Origin: Tenacibaculum sp. Bg11-29
Lineage (GTDB): Bacteria; Bacteroidota; Bacteroidia; Flavobacteriales; Flavobacteriaceae
Direction of reading: 5' to 3'
Assembly: GCF_002836595.1 (NCBI RefSeq)
Contig: NZ_PJBB01000003.1
Location: 2,727,001 to 2,791,000, forward strand
DNA: 64,000 bases
This document shows positions 57,911-64,000 of this stretch, one piece after another. The translations under genes and the position numbers were made by a program. The notes below the pieces were generated by a model. It searched no databases and was not told the DNA's origin. It was given only the letters and a program-made list of their open reading frames with translations. Every line of letters starts with the position of its first letter. The stretch's first letter is position 1.

Positions 57911-58492
57911 TTAAATTCGAGGATTTTTATTTGCACTTACATTAGATGTATCATAACCAGCAAATTTTTTCATATAAGATTTTATAGAAGTACCAAAAGC
58001 GTCATTAAATTTTAAAGTTCCGTTTGACCGTAAATACTTCTTAACATTTCCGGCACCACTTAAATGAGCGGCTGCTAAAATACCAGATTCAGTAATTTTA
58101 GTACCATTAATGGTTTTTCCTACGCTTCGTTTTATATCTTTTCTTAAAATCCATTTATTTACTTTACAATAAGCTATGAAAGCTTTTTCTTGTAACTCTG
58201 GAGTTTTAAGGAAGTAAGTGGTATTGTAAATTCTAAATCTCTTTAAAGTTTCTTTTCCAAATTGGTATTTACCTAAATATCCTAGTTTATTTACTACGCG
58301 GTATTTACCTTGAGATTCTTTAAAAGCTAAAGCTTCTTTAAAGCCTACGAAATCTTTTAGTAAAAAAGGAATGTTAATGTTTTTAGCAAAATATGCTGTT
58401 GGAGTAGTGATATTTTTATCTGTTTTAACACTTAGCGTTTTAAAGCTAGTAAGTGTTATAAATCCGATTAATATAAAACTTAAATACTTGAT
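57911..58492 (-). CDS. Lysozyme-like (transglycosylase-fold) exported protein without canonical start codon
   Basis: The minus-strand frame from 58498 to 57911 encodes about 193-195 residues. It opens with a signal-peptide-like IKYLSFILIGFITLTSFKTL. A lysozyme-like domain follows: FKEALAFKESQGKYRVVNKL (catalytic Glu in KES) and GYLGKYQFGKETLKRF, the ESxGxY..N..G..GxYQF pattern, then AHLSGAGNVKKYL. It should act on peptidoglycan. No ATG, GTG or TTG lies in frame between the upstream TAA (58499-58501) and the signal peptide. Translation would need ATC or another rare start at about 58492, or the start has been lost. The IS element lies 15 bp after its stop codon. Confidence 0.72.
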   Translation of the reverse strand: MKYLSFILIGFITLTSFKTLSVKTDKNITTPTAYFAKNINIPFLLKDFVGFKEALAFKESQGKYRVVNKLGYLGKYQFGKETLKRFRIYNTTYFLKTPELQEKAFIAYCKVNKWILRKDIKRSVGKTINGTKITESGILAAAHLSGAGNVKKYLRSNGTLKFNDAFGTSIKSYMKKFAGYDTSNVSANKNPRI

Positions 58493-58519
58493 AGTTAATT
58501 ACTTTCTGTTTTGCGGGTG

Positions 58520-58527
58520 CAAATATA
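58520..58527 (-). promoter_or_regulatory. Candidate -7 element (TATATTTG) of the lysozyme-like gene
   Basis: The minus-strand sequence is an exact TAnnTTTG match. It predicts a transcript starting near 58513, about 20 nt before the signal-peptide codons. The promoter seems intact although no standard start codon follows it. Confidence 0.5.
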
Positions 58528-58816
58528 AGACAATTATATATTAAAATACTAATAGCCAGTATTGTCTTAAAATGTTATGATTATTGATATCACTATACTT
58601 GTTTGTTTTATTTATTGTAAAGTTAGTTTTTTGTTTTTTTTTTTAGTTATTTGACTGTTTTTCAGTTTTTTTTATGTGAATTAAATATTTGTTAATTTTT
58701 GTTGATGAAGATAATTTATCTTATGAGTTGCTGTGTTATAGATGTTTAAGAATAATTTAGTAGCTAATCTTATTTTACTTGTTAAAGGTAGCTTTTCTTG
58801 CAATGTTTTTATAAAA
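58528..58816. other. AT-rich intergenic DNA without recognised features
   Basis: I see no open frame with coding character, no tRNA-like fold and no clear repeat between the lysozyme-like gene's promoter and the mltG terminator. It contains long T runs (58628-58646, 58665-58673). Confidence 0.5.
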
Positions 58817-58862
58817 AAGCATCATTAGTTAACTTATTATGTAAATTAATTAATGATGCTTA
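58817..58862 (-). terminator. Probable terminator of the mltG operon
   Basis: AAGCATCATTAGTTAA (58817-58832) pairs with TTAATTAATGATGCTT (58846-58861) with one mismatch. The A run at 58813-58818 gives a U tract on the minus strand. It lies about 80 bp after the mltG stop. Confidence 0.65.
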
Positions 58863-58942
58863 AAGTTAGAGTAATATTGTAAGAAAAGATACTATTAAAA
58901 AGAATATGAGATAAACTGTATAAATATTTTATCAAGAATAAA

Positions 58943-59971
58943 TTATCTATTTATTCCACGTTCTGTAATCCATCTTTGGTATTTAGTAGCATTTCTATTG
59001 TGTTGTGCTAAAGAATTTGCAAAATCATGAAATCCAATTTTTTCAACGCTAGCACACATATAGTAATAATTGTGTTTTTTATAATTTAAAACAGCATCTA
59101 TAGATGAAACATCAGGCATTGATATTAATGATGGTGGTAAACCTGTATTTTGGTAAGTATTATAAAGAGACTGAATTTTAAGGTCTTTATTTAAAACACG
59201 TTTAACAACAAAATCTTGTCCTTTAAGTTCCTTAATCGCGTAAATAACAGTTGGGTCAGCTTGTAGTGGCCAGCTATCTCTTAATCTATTTAAATACAAA
59301 CCAGCTACAATTGGGCGCTCGCTTTTTTGAGCTGTTTCTTTTTGAACTATAGAAGCCAAAGTAATAACTTCTTTTTTAGATAAATTCAGCATCTTAGCTT
59401 TTTCTAATCTAGCTGTATTCCAAAAGCGATTGTATTCACGTAATATTTTATTACGGAATTTTTCAGCAGAAGTGTTCCAATAAAATTCATAACTATTCGG
59501 AATATACATTCCTAAAGCAGTTTTCTCATTAAAATTGTTTTTTGTAAGAAAAGATTTATCTGACATTACTTTTAATAAAGAAATTGAATCAGTTTCAATT
59601 TGTTGTGAAATTCTTCCCGCTAATTTCTCTAGAGAGTCTTGATTATTAAAAGATAGTTTTATAGGTGTTTGATTTCCACTTCTAAGTAAATTTACGACAT
59701 CGTTTAAACTCATACCTTTTTTAAGTAGATATTTACCCCCTTTTGGTTTTGTAAATTTTTTCTTTTCAGCTACCCAAATAAAATTTTCAGGGTTATCAAT
59801 ATAATTAGAGAGTTGTGTTTTTAAATTATTAAATGTATCGTTAGATTTTATGTAAATAGCACCATTTTTAGTGACAGCTTTACTAAAAATCTTTTGATAA
59901 AAATTAAAAGCAATAATACCTCCAATTAAAATTACTATGGCAATAATGCCGTATATTATTTTTTTATTCAT
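58943..59971 (-). CDS. mltG: Endolytic transglycosylase MltG
   Basis: This 342-residue protein has a single N-terminal transmembrane anchor (IIYGIIAIVILIGGIIAFNF). A LysM-like subdomain follows (GKYLLKKGMSLNDVVNLLRS). The YceG catalytic domain has the active-site Glu in LASIVQKETAQKSERPIVAG and the family motif LQADPTVIYAI. MltG cuts nascent glycan strands and is thought to set their length. It is the last of three overlapping minus-strand genes (dapF, GNAT, mltG); its start overlaps the GNAT gene by 8 bp. Confidence 0.94.
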   Translation of the reverse strand: MNKKIIYGIIAIVILIGGIIAFNFYQKIFSKAVTKNGAIYIKSNDTFNNLKTQLSNYIDNPENFIWVAEKKKFTKPKGGKYLLKKGMSLNDVVNLLRSGNQTPIKLSFNNQDSLEKLAGRISQQIETDSISLLKVMSDKSFLTKNNFNEKTALGMYIPNSYEFYWNTSAEKFRNKILREYNRFWNTARLEKAKMLNLSKKEVITLASIVQKETAQKSERPIVAGLYLNRLRDSWPLQADPTVIYAIKELKGQDFVVKRVLNKDLKIQSLYNTYQNTGLPPSLISMPDVSSIDAVLNYKKHNYYYMCASVEKIGFHDFANSLAQHNRNATKYQRWITERGINR

Positions 59972-60488
59972 TGATTAGTTGAAATAAAATTTCGTTTTTA
60001 TAAATTTTGTTAGTTAAAATCCAATCTTTTTTAACACCTATTTCTTTAAAGTCATGTTTTGTAAAAAGACGAATGCTATTCGTATTGTCATCAGTAATAT
60101 TTGCGTATAACTGATGTAGTTGTAAATGTGTAAAGCTATAATTAATTAAGAGTTGTAAAGCTTCAGAAGCAAATCCTTTTTGTTGATAATCTGGATGGAT
60201 TAAAATTCCGATACCAGCCCTTTTATGCTGCGGATTAAAATCAAAAAGATCAATCATGCCAATAGTGTTTGAAGAGAGATTATCTTTTATAGCTAATCGT
60301 AATTGTTTAGCTTCGTAAATATCTAAATGTGCATTTTCTAAATATTGTTTTAAAATAAATTTCGAAAATGGAGTTTGTGTATGACTAACTTCCCAAAAAG
60401 ATTCATTGTTTTCTATTTGAAATAGAAACTTTAAATCTTCTGGTTCAAGAGCTCTTAAATTTATATATGTTCCTTGCAAAGTATTCAT
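59964..60488 (-). CDS. RimJ/RimL-type GNAT acetyltransferase
   Basis: This 174-residue protein has the single-domain GNAT fold of the RimJ/RimL group. It opens with YINLRALEPEDLKFLFQIEN, has the acetyl-CoA loop HPDYQQKGFASEALQLLINY, and ends FTKHDFKEIGVKKDWILTNK. The substrate is unknown; relatives acetylate ribosomal protein N-termini, spermidine or antibiotics. It sits between dapF and mltG with overlaps of 1 bp and 8 bp, so it is co-translated with cell-wall genes. That hints at, but does not prove, a cell-envelope role. Confidence 0.85.
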   Translation of the reverse strand: MNTLQGTYINLRALEPEDLKFLFQIENNESFWEVSHTQTPFSKFILKQYLENAHLDIYEAKQLRLAIKDNLSSNTIGMIDLFDFNPQHKRAGIGILIHPDYQQKGFASEALQLLINYSFTHLQLHQLYANITDDNTNSIRLFTKHDFKEIGVKKDWILTNKIYKNEILFQLINE

Positions 60489-61261
60489 TATAAATCAATA
60501 GTCCCTTTAAACACACAAACGGCTGGTCCTTTTAGGAAAATATTGGTGTAATCTCCATTTTTTTCATTAAAAGTAACTTCTAACAAACCACCCTCTACAG
60601 GTAAGTTAATTGAGGTGTCTGTTGTTTTTTTTGTTGCATACATTGCAATAGCAACTGCAGTAACCCCAGTACCACAAGCTAAAGTTTCATTTTCTACACC
60701 TTTTTCGTAGGTCCTAACTCTAAAAGTATTTGAGTTTAGTTGCTCAACAAAATTTACATTACTACCCTTTTCACCGTAAATATTATATCTAATATCTTTT
60801 CCTTTTTCAAAAACAGGATAATTATCTAAACTATCTACAACTTCAACATGATGTTGTGTGCCTGTGTTAGCAAAAGTATATCCGTTATTTAATATAAGCT
60901 CATTAACATCAATCATTTGTAATGAAACAAGTTTATTTGTGATTTCTGCATAATGTGCACCATCAACAGCAGTGAAAGTTGTTTCAGAATTAATTATATG
61001 TAGTTTTTTAGCAAAAGCGACAGCACATCTAGCGCCATTACCACACATTGCTTGGGTGCCGTCAGCATTAAAATAAATCATTTTAAAATCAGTACTAACA
61101 TCATTTTCTAAAAGAATTAAACCGTCCGCTCCAATACCAAAATGCCTATCGCATAATTCAGTAATTAAAGGAGTGTTGTTTTTTGGAAAGGTTTTTTCAC
61201 GATTATCAATAATAATAAAATCGTTTCCAGTTCCTTGATATTTATAAAAAGTTGTACTCAT
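60488..61261 (-). CDS. dapF: Diaminopimelate epimerase
   Basis: This 257-residue enzyme interconverts LL- and meso-diaminopimelate for lysine and peptidoglycan synthesis, with two catalytic cysteines and no cofactor. Both are visible: MCGNGARCAVAFAKKL (about residue 74) and ETLACGTGVTAVAIAMY (about 197). The N-terminus FYKYQGTGNDFIIIDNRE is standard. The ATG complementary to 61259-61261 is preferred over an upstream TTG. A -7-like TATATTTG on the minus strand (61268-61275) would give a nearly leaderless transcript. It is the first gene of the dapF-GNAT-mltG operon. Confidence 0.95.
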   Translation of the reverse strand: MSTTFYKYQGTGNDFIIIDNREKTFPKNNTPLITELCDRHFGIGADGLILLENDVSTDFKMIYFNADGTQAMCGNGARCAVAFAKKLHIINSETTFTAVDGAHYAEITNKLVSLQMIDVNELILNNGYTFANTGTQHHVEVVDSLDNYPVFEKGKDIRYNIYGEKGSNVNFVEQLNSNTFRVRTYEKGVENETLACGTGVTAVAIAMYATKKTTDTSINLPVEGGLLEVTFNEKNGDYTNIFLKGPAVCVFKGTIDL

Positions 61262-61342
61262 ATAAAGCAAATATACATATTTTATTGAGTAATAAAGAGT
61301 GTTAAAAAGGGGTTAAAATGAGTTAAACAAAGTTAAACAGAT

Positions 61343-61371
61343 TTGTTTAGAATGTTAAAATGTTATCTTTG
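61343..61371 (+). promoter_or_regulatory. Promoter of the htrA-type protease gene
   Basis: TTG (61343-61345), then 18 bp, then TATCTTTG (61364-61371) is a full match to the Bacteroidota TTG-N~19-TAnnTTTG pattern. It lies 23 bp before the ATG. Confidence 0.65.
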
Positions 61372-61394
61372 ATTATATTAAATTTTGTAAGAAT

Positions 61395-62774
61395 ATGAAA
61401 AAAATATTAGGAACATTAGGAATAGCGTTTTTAGGAGGAGTGATATCACTTGCAGGATATAAGGCAATGATAGAGAGCCCTCAAGTAATTGTAGAGAGAA
61501 ATATAGAACCAACACTACAAACAGTAAAAGCAAATTACACACCGACAGTTATAAATTCATCATCTACGCCAACTGATTTTACTGACGCAGCAGATAAAAC
61601 TGTACATGCAGTAGTACATGTAAAAAATACTGCTGTAAGAACACAGCAAAATCCGTATGCACGACTTTTTGGAAGAAATGAAACAAGAAAATACGAGCAG
61701 GTAGGAACAGGGAGTGGGGTTATAATTTCACCAGATGGTTACATTGTAACAAATAATCATGTAATAGATGGGGCGAGTGAAATTGAAATTACGTTAAATA
61801 ATAGGAAGAAACTAAAAGCTGTTTTAGTAGGTGCAGATAAAGACAACGATATTGCTTTATTAAAAGTTGAAACAGATGAAGATTTACCAAATTTACCGTT
61901 TGGGAATTCTGATAATGCAAAAATAGGAGAATGGGTTCTAGCGGTAGGAAATCCTTATAATTTAACGTCTACAGTTACTGCTGGTATTGTAAGTGCAAAA
62001 GGTAGAGATTTAGATGGTAACAGAAATATTGAAGCCTTTATTCAAACAGATGCCGCGGTAAATCCTGGTAATAGTGGAGGAGCGTTAGTAAATACGAGAG
62101 GAGAATTAATAGGTATTAACACGGCTATTTCGTCAAAAACAGGCTCTTTTATAGGGTATTCATTTGCAGTGCCATCTAATATAGCTAAAAAGGTAGTAGA
62201 CGATTTGTTAGAGTATGGTTCAGTACAACAAGCTTTAATAGGATTTAAACCAGATTTTAAAAACACAGAAGAACTACAAGGTGTAAAGATAGCAGAAGTT
62301 TTTGAAGATAGTGGCGCAAAAAAAGCAGGATTACAGCAAGGTGATGTTATTATTAAATTAAATGATGTTAAAATTACGAAATATTCTGATTTAAAAGGGC
62401 AATTAACGGCTAAACGCCCTGGAGAATCGGTAAACGTAAACATTGATAGAAATGGAGAACTCTTAACCAAGGTTGTTAAGCTTACTAAGGTGATTAAACT
62501 GCCAATAAGTAACGTCTTACAGACTGAGTTTGAGAATATAAATTCTGAAGATAAAAAAAGGTTCAATATAAAGGGAGGAGCAAAGATTAAAAGAACTGAA
62601 AATAGAGCCTTCAAAGAATTTGAAGTTGGTAAAGGTTATATTTTAACTAAAGTAAATGGTGAAAATATAAGCTCGCCTTTAAATGCTGTTGAATTATTAG
62701 ATAAAGGCTCTAATAGAAGACTCCTTTTGGAAATGATAAGTCCTTCAGGTCAAATTGAAAGATTTAGGTTTTAA
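61395..62774 (+). CDS. Do/HtrA-family periplasmic serine protease
   Basis: This 459-residue protein has an N-terminal membrane anchor or signal (LGTLGIAFLGGVISLAGYKA). The trypsin-like domain has the full triad: YIVTNNHVIDG (His), NDIALLKVE (Asp) and NPGNSGGALVNTRG (Ser). One clear PDZ domain follows (about residues 285-365: VFEDSGAKKAGLQQGDVIIK), and then a second, degenerate PDZ-like region (about 385-455). Such proteins degrade or refold misfolded periplasmic proteins. It is a single gene with a good promoter and terminator. It is divergent from dapF. Confidence 0.93.
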   Translation: MKKILGTLGIAFLGGVISLAGYKAMIESPQVIVERNIEPTLQTVKANYTPTVINSSSTPTDFTDAADKTVHAVVHVKNTAVRTQQNPYARLFGRNETRKYEQVGTGSGVIISPDGYIVTNNHVIDGASEIEITLNNRKKLKAVLVGADKDNDIALLKVETDEDLPNLPFGNSDNAKIGEWVLAVGNPYNLTSTVTAGIVSAKGRDLDGNRNIEAFIQTDAAVNPGNSGGALVNTRGELIGINTAISSKTGSFIGYSFAVPSNIAKKVVDDLLEYGSVQQALIGFKPDFKNTEELQGVKIAEVFEDSGAKKAGLQQGDVIIKLNDVKITKYSDLKGQLTAKRPGESVNVNIDRNGELLTKVVKLTKVIKLPISNVLQTEFENINSEDKKRFNIKGGAKIKRTENRAFKEFEVGKGYILTKVNGENISSPLNAVELLDKGSNRRLLLEMISPSGQIERFRF

Positions 62775-62846
62775 TATTAAATTACTTTATTCCTATTTTA
62801 ATTTATAGAATGATGAATGTTATGAAGATGGTTTATTATTAAGTAA

Positions 62847-62882
62847 TAAAAACTCGTTAAAAATTATTTAACGAGTTTTTTC
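62847..62882 (+). terminator. Terminator after the htrA-type gene
   Basis: AAAAACTCGTTAAA (62848-62861) pairs with TTTAACGAGTTTTT (62867-62880), followed by further Ts. It lies about 75 bp after the stop codon. Confidence 0.85.
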
Positions 62883-62918
62883 TTTGGTAAAAACATTTAC
62901 GAAACCGTTTGAAATACT

Positions 62919-62926
62919 TATTTTTG
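62919..62926 (+). promoter_or_regulatory. Candidate -7 element (TATTTTTG) of the GAPDH gene
   Basis: This exact TAnnTTTG match lies 35 bp before the ATG. A TTTAC at 62896-62900 occupies the -33 position. Confidence 0.5.
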
Positions 62927-62961
62927 CAGCAAATTTTTTAAAATTTAGTTAACACACAACT

Positions 62962-64000
62962 ATGTCAACAATAACAAATTACGAAAAAGAAGTAGTAGAT
63001 CAAGCCCAAGTTCGAAGAGCTACGGTTGAATTTATTAATATCGTTAATGATTTATGGTACGATAAATCAATAGAATTAGTTTTATTTAGAAATCAATTAG
63101 TCGATAAAAGAGCTAGTGAGGTTTTAAATTTAATTGATTATTCGAAAGAGTTTGTCGCTAAACCAATCTTAATTAACGATGCTTTAGAAATTGCAAAAGC
63201 AATACAATCAATTGATTTACCTGCATCAAAATTGGATATAGGTAAACTAGCGTACGAATATCAATTACAAGATGATGTTACTGTAGATAAATTAACTTTT
63301 GTAAAAAATCAATTAAAAGACGCTACTGAAGCAGAAAGTATTCAGCCAAAAGATGTTGTTTTATATGGTTTTGGTCGTATAGGTCGTTTATTAGCTCGTG
63401 AGTTAATGAGTAAAATGGGTAAAGGTTCTCAATTAAGGTTAAGAGCTGTAGTTACTCGTGGAGAAATAAATGAAGCAGTATTAGAGAAAAGAGCATCATT
63501 ATTAAGTATCGATTCTGTCCATGGTGACTTTTTAGGAACTGTTCAGGTAGATGTGGATAACAATGCATTAATTATAAACGGAACAACAGTATATATGATT
63601 TCTGCTGGTAAACCAGAAGATATTGATTATACAACTTACGGAATTAACGATGCATTAATTATAGATAACACAGGTGCTTTTAAAGATAAAGAAGCTTTAA
63701 GTCGTCATTTAGTACCAAAGGGAGCAAGTAAAGTTTTATTAACTGCACCAGGAAAAGGAATTCCGAATATTGTACACGGAGTAAATCATTCAGAAAACAA
63801 CCCTGATAAAGTAGATATATTCTCTGCAGCTTCATGTACTACAAATGCTATTACACCAGTATTAAAAGTATTAGAAGATAATTTCGGTATTAAGAAAGGA
63901 CACTTAGAAACTATTCATGCATATACTAATGATCAAAATTTAGTAGATAATATGCATAAAAAGTACCGTAGAGGTAGAGCAGCAGCTTTAAATATGGTGA
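62962..64000 (+). CDS. Glyceraldehyde-3-phosphate dehydrogenase, long type (3' end outside window)
   Basis: The frame opens with ATG at 62962 and runs to the window edge (346 codons visible). An extra N-terminal region of about 130 residues (TITNYEKEVVDQAQVRRATV..) precedes the Rossmann start VVLYGFGRIGRLLARELMSK. This is the layout of the 480-residue GAPDH type of Bacteroidota. The catalytic cysteine is in FSAASCTTNAITPVLKVLE (about residue 295), with HAYTNDQNLVDNMHKKYRRG after it. It oxidises glyceraldehyde-3-phosphate; cofactor preference cannot be read from here. It has its own promoter, and a terminator separates it from htrA. Confidence 0.93.
   Translation, partial: MSTITNYEKEVVDQAQVRRATVEFINIVNDLWYDKSIELVLFRNQLVDKRASEVLNLIDYSKEFVAKPILINDALEIAKAIQSIDLPASKLDIGKLAYEYQLQDDVTVDKLTFVKNQLKDATEAESIQPKDVVLYGFGRIGRLLARELMSKMGKGSQLRLRAVVTRGEINEAVLEKRASLLSIDSVHGDFLGTVQVDVDNNALIINGTTVYMISAGKPEDIDYTTYGINDALIIDNTGAFKDKEALSRHLVPKGASKVLLTAPGKGIPNIVHGVNHSENNPDKVDIFSAASCTTNAITPVLKVLEDNFGIKKGHLETIHAYTNDQNLVDNMHKKYRRGRAAALNMV

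Noticed and set aside
62042..62614. Minus-strand frame of 190 codons opposite the htrA-type gene
   Set aside because: The plus-strand frame has a full catalytic triad and PDZ domain; the antisense frame has no recognisable domain.
1..64000. tRNA, rRNA or riboswitch genes
   Set aside because: No cloverleaf-like or GC-rich structured stretch was recognised in the intergenic regions, which are uniformly AT-rich; no heme or cobalamin riboswitch pattern was seen before the heme or cobalamin genes.

Overview
This is a low-GC window from the chromosome of a marine-type member of the Flavobacteriaceae (Bacteroidota), possibly close to Tenacibaculum or Polaribacter; the genus is inferred. Support comes from a protein with a type IX secretion C-terminal sorting domain, flavobacterial promoter elements (TAnnTTTG at -7), A-rich leaders without Shine-Dalgarno sites, a fused hemC-hemD gene, MutS2 without an Smr domain, a 1116-residue SecA and many small SCxNN-type lipoproteins. 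No rRNA, tRNA or CRISPR array was seen.

Layout. 1-1640: the 3' part of a gene joining an ArdC-like zincin metallopeptidase to a P-loop ATPase, embedded in clustered copies of the 12-bp palindrome TTGTTGCAACAA. 1784-5785: a four-gene array with the architecture of integron gene cassettes. Each unit begins at a G|TT boundary and ends in a sequence complementary to its own first bases, and large attC-like foldable sites separate the units. No integrase gene is in view. The cargo is three secreted proteins and one zinc-ribbon membrane protein. 6001-7468: a Crp/Fnr-type regulator and a hydrolase. 7763-21433: a heme locus. hemJ and hemH, and an AraC-regulator/hydrolase/SPOUT-methyltransferase operon, lie on the minus strand. 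hemA, hemCD, hemB, hemL, hemE and hemF lie on the plus strand, with a VOC protein, a PrcB-like lipoprotein, a TlpA-like thioredoxin and an EI24 protein between them. Together these encode the whole C5 route from glutamyl-tRNA to protoheme.

21661-40696: an acyltransferase E2 gene; a GNAT/epimerase/YdeI/M28-peptidase operon; a DUF6249 gene divergent from an ECF sigma gene; a large T9SS-exported protein; a propeller-NTF2 fusion; a DUF885 peptidase; helix-hairpin-helix and OmpA-like proteins; mutS2; and a LytS/LytR-type two-component pair whose sensor carries a periplasmic propeller. 40820-46167: an exported unknown, then a six-gene operon of five lipoproteins (one with MopE-type calcium-binding repeats) and an atypical Lgt-family protein. 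46298-56554: housekeeping genes (ung, a glycosyltransferase, an LpxH-like phosphoesterase, secA, a cobalamin adenosyltransferase, dnaA, a protein-tyrosine phosphatase and a tetrapyrrole-methylase-fold methyltransferase). 56599-57895: an internally deleted IS3-family element with a 3-bp target duplication, next to a lysozyme-like gene that lacks a canonical start codon. 58943-64000: mltG, a GNAT gene, dapF, htrA and the first part of a long-type GAPDH gene.

The best candidate for an undescribed system is the integron-like cassette array at 1784-5785. Next come the TTGTTGCAACAA site cluster beside it, a 21-bp-spaced direct repeat that probably links the AraC regulator to hemA, and the lipoprotein/atypical-Lgt operon.
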